64,000 nt of DNA, from the NCBI GenBank assembly GCA_027627225.1, contig CM051029.1, positions 23,393,851 through 23,457,850 of the forward strand. The letters are read 5' to 3'. This stretch comes from Congeria kusceri. Its lineage: Eukaryota; Mollusca; Bivalvia; Myida; Dreissenidae. A program made the translations under genes and the position numbers. The notes under the pieces were generated by a model that was given only the letters and a program-made list of their open reading frames with translations, was not told the DNA's origin and searched no databases. Positions 39,430 through 52,300 of this stretch are shown here, piece by piece. Numbering within the stretch: position 1 is the first letter of the stretch; every line of letters begins with the position of its first letter.

Positions 39430-40127
39430 ACAACACGCATATTGTACAGAACATATAGTTTATATCCCACCAGAGCTTCCAATTAATACGTACGTATACT
39501 GTTCAGGTCATACAGTCTACATCCCCTATAAGTTACCATGCTACATGTATACTGTTCAGGTCATAAGTCTATATCCCCTTTAAGCTATCATGTTACATGT
39601 ATACTGTTCATGTCATACAGTCTACATCCCCTATAAGCTACCTTAATACATATATAGTGTTCAGGTCATACAGACTACATCATACACAAGCTACCATGCA
39701 ACATGTATACTGTTCAGATCATACAGTCTACATCCTCTTTAAGCTACCATGCTACATGTATACTGTTCAGGTCATACAATCTAAATCATTCTTAGTATAC
39801 AAGCTACCATCCTACATGTATACTGTTCAGGTCAAACGGTCTACATCCCCTATAAGCTACCATGCTACGTGTACACTATCCAGGTCATACAGTCTACATC
39901 ATATACAATCTACCATGCTACGTGTACACTATGCAGGTCATACAGTTTACATCATATACAAGCTACCATGCTTCATGTATACTGTTCAGGTCATACAGCC
40001 TATATCCACTATAAGCTACCATGCTACATATATAGTGTTCAGGTCATACAGTCTACATCATATACAAGCTACCATGCTAAATGTATACTGTTCAGGTCAT
40101 ACAGTCTACATCCCCTATAAGCTACCA
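39430..40127. repeat. 53-bp satellite, inverted patch of about 12 copies
   Basis: The unit here is the reverse complement of the 25.6-29.2 kb satellite (CTGTTCAGGTCATACAGTCT, ACATCCCCTATAAGCTACCA). Most copies match the GGGGATG edge subtype of the large array, and a few match the TATATGATG core subtype (CATATACAAGCTACC). Confidence 0.93.
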
Positions 40128-40275
40128 TCGGAAACTCAGAGAGATGTAGGTAATCGGAAACTCGAAGAGATGTCGAGGACCGGAAACTCTGGGAGATGTT
40201 GAGAACCTGCAACTCTGAGAGATGTAGAGAACCGGAAAATGTGAGAGATGTAGAACTGGGAACTCGGAGAGATAG
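40128..40275. repeat. short tandem array, about 26 bp, five copies
   Basis: Copies share GGAAACTC, GAGAGATGT and AGAACC at a period near 26-27 bp. It abuts the 53-bp patch directly. Confidence 0.7.
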
Positions 40276-40539
40276 GTCTGGCCATCATATTTGCAAATAC
40301 GATTAAGTTATTTGAAACTCCTAATCAAACTTGTAGCACATTATTTATAATGATAGTTAATATTCTTATCATTGTATATGTGGAATAAAAGGTATCTTGA
40401 CATACTCGTTGTTTGAAAATGATCTGCCGTATTCAGAATCATTAAATACAATCCAAGTAGAATTGTCGCCCTTCAGTTTTGACCGATCAAATATATTCGC
40501 CTGTCGTGCATGCGTGCGTAAACTTTTCTTAAACCGTAA

Positions 40540-41130
40540 GACCAACTTTGATGAAACGTCACAGAAATGCTCCTTGTGTACTCTACCAAAGTTGCTCAAA
40601 TGGTTCCGATCTGCTGCATTAAATGGCCGACAGAGCTATAAATAGAAACTGTTTTAAACGGCAATCCTAAACCCCTGGTTAGATTTTTAAATAATTTCAC
40701 AGAAATGTTCTTTGGTCAATTGTCTACCAAAGGTGCTCAAATGCTTCCAGTTCGTTGAAAAGATGGCCACCAGGGGGCGGGGCCTTTTTTTCCTTATATG
40801 GCTCTATTGAAAGCTTCTCGTCAGAAACCACTGGTTGAATTTCGAAATAAATTTCACAGAAATGTTCCTTGGGCGGTCCTCTATCCAAGGTACTCGAATG
40901 GTTCTGGTCCGTTGAAAAACATGTCAGTCAGGGCCGGGGCCATTTTTCCAAATATTACTATTGAAAACGTTGAAAAAAATTTGGTTAAAAACCACTCGTT
41001 GAATTTCGAAATATTTTCACAGAAATTGTTCTTGGGAGGCTCTCTACCAAAATACTTATTTTATTATATACTTATATATTACATGTATTTTGATTCGCTA
41101 AAAAACATGGCCACTAGAGAGCGGAACTTT
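40540..41130. repeat. degenerate dispersed repeat, about 150-bp units
   Basis: Three to four diverged units share TTCACAGAAATGTTC, CTACCAAAG.TGCTCAAATG, GTTGAAAA and GGCCACCAGGGGGCGGGGCC. The motif GGCCACCAGGGGGCGGGG is one I associate with a repeat common in molluscs. Open frames across it (for example 40798-41250 plus) have no domain and are treated as chance. Confidence 0.6.
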
Positions 41131-41617
41131 TTTTCTTATATGTCTTATCTGGGTCCTTTTCCTTACTTAATAAACATGTGTTGCGATACAGGCACTTGTG
41201 CCTCTGTAATGCCAAATTGTTCGTCCACCCAAAATCTAATTGAACTGTAATTCAGTCTGTCCGGCTGTCACACGAATTTCTCTGCAGATTGTATCCATCA
41301 TTATTTCCTCCGTCTGTCCTTCCGTCTGTTCGGTATCTTTGCCAGACCTGAAATAGACGCAACTTTATGTGCAGCATCCCTAACAAGAGGACATGTGTAT
41401 ATTTTCAGGTGGTTCCGGTCTGATAATTTTTCACGAAGTTATTGTTCTTTAGTTATTAAATATGGTATTTTCCTTTCCATGATAGGTTTCATGAACTAAT
41501 GACTCAACTTCTTCAATAAAACTGTGAGTGCTGCATCACACTCAAAGAGGACATACGCATATAATCAATTTCCTTTCCACAATGGTTCTCAGTAACTGAG
41601 GACTCCAATTCAACGAA

Positions 41618-41950
41618 ACGTGCACCATCCTACAACGATGATGCACATTTGTGATGATGTGAAGTATGAAGTATATGCCGTTTTTTTTGTGCCCCATCCT
41701 ACAACGATGATGCACATTTGTGATGATGTGAAGTATGAAGTATATGCCGTTTTTTTGTGCCCCATTCTATGCCGTTTTTTGTGTGCCCCATCCTACAACG
41801 ATGATGCACATTTGTGATGATGTGAAGTATGAAGTATATGCCGTTTTTTTTGTGCCCCATTCTATGCCGTTTTTTGTGTGCCCCATCCTACAACGATGAT
41901 GCACATTTGTGATGATGTGAAGTTTAAAGTATATGCTGTTTTTTTGTGCC
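41618..41950. repeat. nested tandem repeat of 70-100 bp
   Basis: Four copies of CATCCTACAACGATGATGCA plus CATTTGTGATGATGTGAAGT and TATATGCCGTTTTTT occur, with a shorter CCCATTCTATGCCGTTTTTT insert in two of them. No coding role. Confidence 0.88.
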
Positions 41951-42349
41951 ACATTTATTTAAATCTACAGTTAATGAACGTGATGGCAGCAAATATACAA
42001 TACTCTGATTAGAAATTTACAATATTAAAAAATATCAATGGTTTAGAAACGGCAAGTGGATGATGTGATAATATTTATTTTAAATTGCACGAAAATCACA
42101 TGTGTTGAATTATTTCTTTTTTTTCAGGCAGTTGTCTATGGAAGCATAGAAATAACATGTTATATCATTTTATTATCGCGTGCGCATGAGATACATAGCT
42201 CTAAAATATTATGACAAGTGATAATACTGGAATGGGAACGCGACAGCAAGCGTTCGTGTTTTGCTTGATAGGTCTTGATCCCCGTAAAGTCAAAACTATT
42301 TATGGAAAAGCGATATATTTCGCGTGCGTCCGCTTGCAATCACTGTATC

Positions 42350-42850
42350 GCGTAAACCCGCGAATATATAAATATTTCCCATACACTATAGATCATGAAT
42401 TCGCAATAATATAAATATTTCGCATACACTATACGTATACCGTGAACTCCCGATAATACAAATATTTCCCATACAGTATATATCATGTACTCGCGATAAT
42501 ATAAATATTTCTCATACACTATATATCGTGAGCTCGCGATAATTTAAATATTTCCCATACACTGTACGTATACCGTGAACTCGCGATAATATAAATATTT
42601 CCCATACACTATATATATTGTGAACTCGCGATAATTTAAATATTTCCCATATACTATATATCGTGAACTCGCGATAATATACATATTTCCCATACACTAT
42701 ATCTTGTGAACTCGGGATAATTTTAATATTTCCCACACAGTATATATCGTGAACTCGCGATAATATAAATATTTGCCATACAGTATATATCGTGAACTCG
42801 CGATAATATAAATATTTCCCACACAGTATATATCGTGAACTCGCGAAAAT
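42350..42850. repeat. about 43-bp tandem repeat with CTCGCGATAATATAAATATT core, about 12 copies
   Basis: Units join ATATATCGTGAACTCGCGAT to AATATAAATATTTCCCATAC and ACT. The TCGCGA palindrome recurs in nearly every unit. AT content is high and no protein is encoded. Confidence 0.9.
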
Positions 42851-43963
42851 ATAATTAGTGTACGTCTTACAATCGCGTGCATGTATTTTTATTATCACAT
42901 GGAAATGTATTATCAGTCACGTATTTACGCGATATTAAAAACTTCTCACAATAACACACATCTTTTGCTCATTGCATTATGTGTGCATGCGACAATAAAA
43001 TAGTTTGGCTGTCCCGTCTATGCCTCCGTACAATGTACTGCTTATTGGTATTGGGATTGAAAAAAGACCATATTTATGCGCTTGAACAAAAACAAAACAT
43101 GAATTAGTATCACTGGCTTCTTCTTAACTGACATATGTAGTACATGCTTCTTTGCAGGTATATGTATGTGCGTACACAGCTAAGAAGATTATGATTAACA
43201 GGTTAAATGGTACTTTAAAGGGACATATTTTCATTTAGTATATAAAACTGTCATACTATTTAACGAATTAAACTGTATTAGTTCCATTAAAATTCATGGT
43301 CGTAAGCCTGTGCGTTTTTTTTTATATTGTTTTGCAAGCAAACTTCAACAGTTGAAGATCTTTCTGAAAACGTGTTAATGTAGGCGAGATGAACATGTAT
43401 GTATACAGATATATACCACACCCTGCCACTATTGTCAATGACCTACATGTTTTACTGTGTAAATGTACGACTGAACGATCATATTGGTGATTTTATATAA
43501 TAACTTGAACTGAAATAGAATGCCTGTATAACTCTGTACCTTTGTTTACCAACATGACTCCTGGTTGTGAAGGTTTTATTACGATACTTCTTACAACTGT
43601 CACATACATGTATATTGATTTACAATATTCACTTACGTCGAAAATTGAAAACTAAATATAAAGATAAATGATTTGGCAATTTTGCAAAACTTACAAAGTC
43701 GACGTTACGGTCACGGTCGGTGTCCTATTTAAAACATGTAAGTGGACCATTTTGAAATCATCATCAGTTCCACGAAATCGGCAATCTTTTTCTAAAAACT
43801 CCTAATATAGGCCAGTGAGGCATTGTTTTGTTAAGTTTATGTTCAAGGTTGTTGAGCTGAAGCTCGGGGGCCTATGTACAGGGAACTCCTTTACCCTGTC
43901 ACATGATGCCGTGAAACTGAAAGGGTCTGACGGACCAAATAAGCATCAAAGTGGAGCTAGAGT

Positions 43964-44150
43964 GACAGACACACGCGGCTTGGACGTAGCGTGGAGCGCC
44001 TTGCCCTTAAAACTAACGTAAAGCCTGAAGGGGATTCCTACAGTCCCCTTAGGAATCCAGTTGTACTCATGTAGCCCGGGTTGACGATGTTTGTCGGTAG
44101 AATCAGGAACAGTTTACACTTGAACTTCGCGTGCGACATCGCATAAACGT
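43964..44150 (-). pseudogene. possible relic exon, unrecognised
   Basis: After a good acceptor (CTTATTTTAG at 44151-44152), the minus strand reads V-Y-A-M-S-H-A-K-F-K-C-K-L-F-L-I-L-P-T and stops near 44040. One frame over, it continues protein-like (Y-N-W-I-P-K-G, then F-R-L-Y-V-S-F-K-G-K-A-L) to a TGA at about 43964. Two abutting frames with balanced codon use and GC content above the surroundings suggest a protein-coding exon broken by a frameshift. I do not recognise the family, and it does not align by eye with the TNF exons. Confidence 0.3.
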
Positions 44151-44929
44151 CTAAAATAAGAATAAAAAACGATGTTAACGTTGTTTATTTGACCTCCGAG
44201 CAGGCACCTGTGACCGACACGATGATGTTGCAAGTATTGCATTATAGATGAGCATAGACCTGAATGTATACTGATTGAAACGACCTTGCACATCCAAGAC
44301 GATAACAGATTATTGTCTGAGAAATGTGGTCCGCATTTTGAGATGTGTTTTGTATGTTTATGCAGATGAAAGTTAGGTGTACGTGGCGCCACGCATGCAC
44401 CAATGGCATACGTCAACTGTGCACTACAATCATAACCAAAAGTGATGCATACGTATTTAAATACAGGTGCACACTTACTACATGGTTTGTTATTTCTGAT
44501 ATAACACCATTGTTGTAATATTTATTGTAGTATTTTATTTGGAAGAGGAACAACTGGCGTATAAAAATCAAGCGCGATTTGAAGAGTTACCTTTCTTGAT
44601 CGTTAGTGGAGCCCATACAAGTTGTCACCCTTGAAAAAAAAACATACATATTTAAAGGTTTTTGGTTAAAAATAAATAAGAACAGAATTGTTAATAAAAC
44701 GTCAAACATAAAAAAGAGGGTGACATTAATTGTTATATCAGTATTAATCGCTTTGCAAACTCTAAGTTGGCAACAAGCATTACAAATTAGAAGTCACATT
44801 TTCTGAATTTGCAAATGTCATTTTAAAATATTTCCTCAAGAAATAGTTAAAATATCCCTTATTTTTAAATAAGTTACAAATTGACTGGTTATGCTAACAT
44901 AGAAACTGTAAAAGGTAAGTTTTAGAACC

Positions 44930-45830
44930 ATACCTGGATATGTTATGTCACACACATGTATGCTTCGCCGCCTGCCAATGTCACATCAAACAGAGGTATG
45001 CCTCGCCGCCTGTTAGAGTGACGTCACACAGATGTATGCCGAGCCGGATGTTTATGTGACGTCAGATAGATACATGCCTCGCCGCCTGTTAAAGTGACTT
45101 CAGATAGATGCCTGCCTCGCCACCTGTTAGAGTGACGTCAGATAGATGCATGCCTCGCTGCCTGTTAATGTGACGTCAGATAGATGCATGCCTCGCCGCC
45201 TGTTAAAGTGACGTCAGATAGATGCATGCCTCGCTGCCTGTTACTGTGACGTCAGACAGATGCATGCCTCGCCGCCTGTTAAAGTGACGTCAGATAGATG
45301 CATGCCTCGCCGCCTGTTCATGTGACGTCAGATAGATGCATGCCTCGCCGCCTGTTAAAGTGACGTCAGACAGATGCATGCCTCGCTGCCTGGTAATGTG
45401 ACGTTAGATAGATGCATGCCTCGCCGCCTGTTAATGTGACATCAGATAGATGCATGCCTCGCAACCTGTTAAGTGACGTGACACAGATGTATGCCTCGCT
45501 GCCTGGTAATATGACGTTGACGTCAGATAGGTGCATGTCTCGCTTGCTGTTAATGTGATGTCGGATAGTTGCATGCCTCGCCGCCTGTTAATGTGACGTC
45601 AGATAGATGCATGCCTCGCCGACTTTTTAAAGTGGCGTCAGACAGATGTATGCCTCGCCGCCTGTCATTGTGACACCAAACAGAGGTATTCCTCGCCGCC
45701 TGTTAAAGTGACGTCAGACAGATGTATGCTTCGCCGCATATTAAACTGACGTTAAACAGCCTTTTGCATCTCCACCTAGTAGAGTGACGTCAAGCAGATG
45801 TATGCCTCGTCGACTTTTAGATATGTCTGT
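44930..45830. repeat. 38-bp tandem array rich in TGACGTCA
   Basis: About 22 copies of a 38-bp unit join TGACGTCAGATAGATGCATG to CCTCGCCGCCTGTTAAAG. About a dozen units keep the perfect palindrome TGACGTCA, the consensus site for CREB/ATF proteins; the rest differ by a base. It lies about 9 kb upstream of gene B and 3.5 kb beyond the 3' end of gene C. Confidence 0.93.
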
Positions 45831-45875
45831 CGCGTCTCGTCTACATGAAAGAAAAGCAGTTCTCACAAGTATAAC

Positions 45876-45955
45876 AGAACAGTCGTAGGTTGTATGTGGT
45901 GCCATCGCGTGATGAAGAACAGTCATAGGTTGTATGTGGTGCCATTGCGTGATGA
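45876..45955. repeat. 40-bp tandem duplication
   Basis: Two copies of AGAACAGTCGTAGGTTGTAT plus GTGGTGCCATCGCGTGATGA differ at two positions. No function is seen. Confidence 0.85.
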
Positions 45956-46466
45956 TTACGTTTTATAAAATCTTCAGTGTGCGTTTATTGGTTCTGTTCT
46001 ACAACATTTCAAATGAATCAATAAAACTATTCCTCTATAATTATGTTACAGGTTTTACTTGTACCGACGTCACATACACGTGACCCGTTGTATAAAAATA
46101 TTCAGTTGTATTCCTTAATACCTCTGCAACAGACCGCATATCCAATGATGGTTTTCACATTGAAAGAAAACAACTTCGTAAGCACACTTACATGTTCGTT
46201 AGGTGCTTTGTGGATAATGCTCCACAATTTTCTACTTTGACAAGTATCAGTATTAGATGTCAACAACATGAACCAACATCGCATCAGCATATGGTGTATC
46301 AAGTATTTGAATGAAACACGGCAGCACTGATGCCTTATAGCTGACTGATTATTGTTATAGTCACGTTGAGGATTCTATAAATAATATAAACTGGTATATC
46401 GATGATATCGATGTTCGAATTGATTAATGTTTAAGTTATGCCTGTACCTGTTACCTTGCAAGCTGT

Positions 46467-46895
46467 ACAGCACGACTGCCTCTGCAAGCAACAACGTTCA
46501 CGTACGACTGTACAGCACGACTGCCTCTGCATGCAACAACGTTCACGTACGACGGTACAGCACGACTGCCTCTGCAAGCAACAACGTTCACGTACGACTG
46601 TACAGCACGACTGCCTCTGCAAGCAACAACGTTCACGTATGACTGTACAGCACGACTGCCTCTGCAAGCAACAACGTTCACGTACGACTGTACAGCACGA
46701 CTGCCTCTGCAAGCAACAACGTTCACGTATGACTTATACGCTCGACTGCCTCTGCAAGCAACAACGTTCACGTATGACTGTACAGCACGACTGTCACTGC
46801 AAGCAACAACGTTCACGTATGACTGTACAGCACGACTGCCACTGCAAGCAACAACGTTCAAGTATCTGCAAGAAACAACGTTCACTTACGACGCA
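46467..46895. repeat. 45-bp minisatellite, about nine copies
   Basis: The unit is 45 bp (TGTACAGCACGACTGCCTCT, GCAAGCAACAACGTTCACGT, ATGAC). Several frames stay open on both strands because 45 is a multiple of three. It has no flanking splice sites or start context that suggests coding. Confidence 0.92.
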
Positions 46896-46899
46896 CTGC

Positions 46900-49370
46900 A
46901 TTCGATGACAGCCTGTATAAACCGACGTATTGGGAATTCGAAGCACACGTTCTTTTTCTGCAGTCATTTGACATTAAAATTCCAGGCAATGGCAATGGCT
47001 ATTTGCAGAAGAAACCTTTACTTTTTTCCGTATGGAAAATGAAATAAGAATGTTCAGATAAAATGTGCCGTTTTTAGATTATTTTTTAGTATTCCGTTTG
47101 TATTTCTGTAGTGATTGTCGTGTAAGGCATCCGTGAGAGGTAGACACTATCCGCGTCGCTAAAGAGCTAGCACAGCAGGGAGACTATCGGACTGTTGGCA
47201 GTGCAGTAAATGCTAATCAGTACATATCTAACAGGCATAGTTAAACACTTAGTTAATACAAATCAGTTAATCATTATAGCGTATTTTCGAATAACATATA
47301 GTTTATGAAAAATGTAACATTACATTTTGCACACGACGTGTGAAGTGACACGTATGTCAACATGCAGTTATACATGTCTCGTTGTATTCACTCCTTTAAC
47401 TATAAAATATTAAATTTACTATAACATACACTTGGAATACAATAATGCAACAATTTTTTTACGTTGTTTAAGTAAGATACCTTTAGTTATAGTTAGTTTT
47501 ACTTACAAATAAAAATTGTAAAATGACAGTCAATATATACCGCCAATGACACTAAACAGATAGTTATGTGTAGCGTCCCAATAGACGTTGCTGTTTTGGC
47601 AAATAAATGGCCGAAAATTTCGGCACTTTGAATTTGAAAAAAAAGTTTCATAATGGTATACATGTACGAGAATATACTTATGATTGAAAAAAATAACCAC
47701 ACAGACGCGAATTTACTTCTATTTTAATAAAGGGTCTTCAAGCTAACAAAGCGTTGCCTTATAACAGAATGTTAATTTAGGAACTTTCAACAGCAAAAAG
47801 AGTCCATGAACCTTACACATCATCATCGTGAAACTTCCTCCCACCTCTTATTCGTGTGTAGCCGCTGCCAGGGAGAGTTCGGCTGACTTTTGACCTTTAT
47901 TCGATCAGTGGACCCTGAACTCTAACATGTAGATCCAACTATTACGAATAATTCTGACGCACACACTGTAAGCGTGTCAACAGTAGGCACCAAACGTATT
48001 TTCTCAGTAAGTACAATTGAAATATGTTTTGACACTACACTACAAGAAGCACCTGTTTTTCTTCTGTGATTGAGATTGCATTTCGGTGACCATCGTATTT
48101 CTTAAAAACTGCATTTGTTTTCAACGAACAAGGAACTGTCAAAACATATCGAAGCGACGCAGATCAAAACTAGCCAAATTATGACACATGCAAATATATC
48201 ATTCATGTAAACGTACAAAATTATAGAGAGTTAATAATTGATTCCTCATATGCACAGCTGAATTCAGCTGCCAACATGTAGATTACATGGCAATACGTAC
48301 AATTAAGAACTTAAACATCAACAACATAACAACTTAAAATATATGCTATCGTGTCGAATCAAATTGCTGCGCGAATTATTTTTAAGAAACTAGTTATATA
48401 TTTTAGCAACCAATTAACAATAACAATTAAAGCAATGTCTCTTCCCTGAATTAATGATGGGCTGTAAATTCATACGCATATCCTGATTAACCAAATGAAA
48501 TAAACTAACGCAACACTTACAATCAAGTTGAAATACCGACCACATCCACCAACGCGACAGCCGCGTTGAAAATAGGAGCAATATTCTAAAGTTCAAACCA
48601 TTTATAGGATCTAATGTGAAACTCTGGGTTTTGGCGGCCAGAAAGAAATGTATTTTAAATATGAAACTTAGCAGGTCTACAGACCCATACCCGATTTATT
48701 TCAGCGCAGTCAGCACTTGAACTGAAACTAACCATGGGGAATTCCCTAAGTTTACAACTGTAGCGGGTGTAACTATGTCAATGCAATACCAGAGGGTGTC
48801 ATTAGCGTCGATCGTAAACCACATGAGAGCACAAATTTAACTGGCTCATCGTGTCGATAGACTGTCAAAGTGATTGTGTGATTATATCATTTGTCTTAAT
48901 AAGGTTATTTATATAAAGCTTTGGCATGGGTTTATTTGCTATATTCATACAATTTCATTACATGTTAGTAAGTCTACAACAAAGTATGTTTTCGTCTTAA
49001 TATATGAGATTTTCCATATCGCGAATGCATATACCCGGTATGTACGTATATGGTCAATGTATGGGTTGTATATGTTTTTATTGACGATACCATTAACATA
49101 TAAATAACATAGATACAAATTGACACCCTTGGGAGAAACGAATACTGAAAAACAATGCAGTAAGTTTATTTCAAACAAACACAGGATGACATAAAGTATG
49201 AAAGCACATTGATGAAACATATATTTACTTATGACGGGTGCATTGTTCATACATAAGATATTGATTGCTGTAAAAATAATGAGGTCTACACTAATGACAA
49301 GGTATAACACATTCATTTGAAATTAACAATACAATAATAATCTACAGAACGACCACCGAGTTGTACAGGA
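46900..49370. other. intergenic stretch, no gene seen
   Basis: AT-rich, with only short open frames that have no domain. The part nearest 49370 may include gene C's 3' UTR; possible minus-strand AATAAA signals occur near 49077 and 49165. Confidence 0.45.
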
Positions 49371-49373
49371 GCA

Positions 49374-52300
49374 TTAGGACAGTAATACCGCCCCGAAGAA
49401 TGTCCCTGATGCACTGGATGTTATTTCAGGATCAATGTAAAAATTCTCCAGCGTAATGTAGTCATTCTTCTCCAGGTGAAACAGAGCGATCAGCGAGCAG
49501 GTGTTGCTCAGCGGCGTGCCCTTACCAGTGGGGATCTCCTGCCTGCAGAAGTGACTCTGTAGCATGTCTCGGGGCGTGTTGTCTCTATGCTGTACGATCC
49601 CCAGGGATGCGTACGGGTGGTCGTGGGTGTACAGCACCTTAAACAGGCCAGCATTCACTATTAGCATGTAAGGAAACGAAAACATGAACGCGAGAGTCAT
49701 CAAAGAAAACGAATTTAGGCTGGAAAGTATATTGCGTGCTGTCAAATCATGATATGCAATGCAGGCGTTTCGTTCATTGTATAATTATATATGACACATA
49801 CCCGGTAGTATATGTATATACTCTTGAAAAAAAAACAGCCTTAAACTTACGTGCATGAATTGTTTACGATCAATGCGACGTTGTATTACTCGTCATGTCA
49901 TTGTTCACGATCAATGCGACGTTCTATTACTCGTCATGTCATTGCTCACGATCAATGCGACGTTGTATTGCTCGTCATGTCATTGTTTACGATCAATGCG
50001 ACGTTGTATTGCTCGTCATGTCATTGTTTACGATCAATGCGACGTTGTATTGCTCGTCATGTCATTGCTTACGATCAATGCGACGTTGTATTGCTCGTCG
50101 TGTCATTGCTTACGATCAATGCGACGTTGTATTGCTCGTCGTGTCATGGCTTACGATCAATGCGACGTTGTATTGCTCGTCGTGTCATTGCTAACGATCA
50201 ATGCGACGTTGTATTGCTCGTCGTGTCATTGTTTACGATCAATGCGACGTTGTATTGCTCGTCGTGTCATTGTTTACGATCAATGCGACGTTGTATTGCT
50301 CTTCGTGTCATTGCTTACGATCAATGCGACGTAGTATTACACGTCATGTCATTGTTCACGATCAATGCGACGTCGTATTACACGTCATGTCATTGTTCAC
50401 GATCAATGCGACGTCGTATTACCCGTCATGGCATTGTTCACGATCAATGCGACGTCGTATTACTCGTCATGGCATTGTTCACGATCAATGCGACGTTCTG
50501 TTACTCGTCATGGCATTGTTCACGATCAATGCGACGTTCTGTTACTCGTCATGGCATTGTTCACGATCAATGCGACATTCTATTACTCGTCATGGCATTG
50601 TTCACGATCAATGCGACGTTGTATTACTCGTCATGTCATTGTTCACGATCAATGCGACGTTGTATTACTCGTCATGTCATTGTTCACGATCAATGCGACG
50701 TTGTATTACTCGTCATGTCATTGTTCACGATCAATGCGACGTTGTATTACTCGTCATGGCATTGTTCACGATCAATGCGACGTTGTATTACTCGTCATGG
50801 CATTGTTCACGATCAATGCGACGTTGTATTGTTCGTCATGTCATTGTTCACGATCAATGCGACGTTGTATTGGTCGTCATGTCATTGTTCACGATCAATG
50901 CGACGTTGTATTACTCGTCATGTCATTGTTCACGATCAATGCGACGTTGTATTACTCGTCATGTCATTGTTCACGATCAATGCGACGTTGTATTACTCGT
51001 CATGTCATTGTTCACGATCAATGCGACGTTGCATTACTCGTCATGTCATTGTTCACGATCAATGCGACGTTGCATTACTCGTCATGTCATTGTTTACGAT
51101 CAATGTAACGTTGTATTACTCGGTATGTCATTGTTTACTACCAATGTAACGTTGTATTACTCATTATGTTATTGTTTACCTTTATACTAAGGAGGCAAAA
51201 TATTGCAACTATCAGGATGGTCTTAAACATTATAAATTACATTAAATATAACGTTCAAATAACTATTGTTACTGTCTCTGTTAACTGGTTGTGGTAAAAT
51301 ATATGAGATATGTTGAGATTGTGTTTGACTTATCCGGATGTCTACCATGTACATGATGACACTAACCTGGGCATAAATGAGATATGTTCCTGTTTGTTTC
51401 ACCCTAAATCTGCCATGTTCTTCAGTAACAAGCGGGCTGTTCTTCACCCACACCGCCGGTCGAAACACTTCAATGGTTGCACTGTCTAAAATACCGACTC
51501 GTAGGTATATATGTGTTATAATTACAATAAAATACAATTATACAATAGAAAAATAAAAAGACACGTATTAGAAAAGATCACAAATAATAAAATGAAGCTT
51601 TCATATTATGCAAGTCTTGACTATGTCTGTATCAATGTTGAAACTCTTTGGTCTTAAATAGTATAAAGGTAAGTCGTTTTATTTTGCTTTTGATTAAATA
51701 TTTGATAAAGATACATTTCAGATGACAAAATTGCATCAACATTCAAGGTTGGTCCTTTGTTTCTTTTATATTTAGACATCTTGAATTATTACATAACATT
51801 ACACAACATTTCAAAGTTATGTGGAAAGTAAAAGGCCGTTGTAAAAACTTACTGTGTTGTTCAAGTTTGGACAGATTCTGGTGAAGTTCGCTGGCAGGTA
51901 CAAAATGGGCTGCTTTAATGTTCTTGCTCTGCAAAATAACAATGCACATTAATAAAGAAAGATCTAGCACCATAAAAGAGAATGGGTACTATCCTTAGAC
52001 ATTAGGTAATACTTGTATAATTTCATCGTTCGAATCTGTACTCTGTGTTGCACAAAAGAACAAGTCTAGAAGATGTCCATCGTCAGCTTTTTAATTAAAC
52101 ACATGTTTACAGCGCGAAAGGCACATCAAATTTTAAAACATGAACCTTTTTGTCCTTCCGCTTTTTAGAGGACTTTTGTTCGCCCTTTTTACTTCTTTTC
52201 ATCCTGTTGTTTGAGTGTGTCTGGTCAAAGTATGTCTGGCTGTTGAAGACATCCTACAATAATAAACAAGCTGTATATATCCAAACCCACATGCATCGAT

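Noticed and set aside
49851..51190. 432-codon and other plus-strand frames in gene C's intron
   Set aside because: Artefact of a 41-bp unit without stops; every frame gives the same 41-residue repeat, antisense to a well-supported intron.
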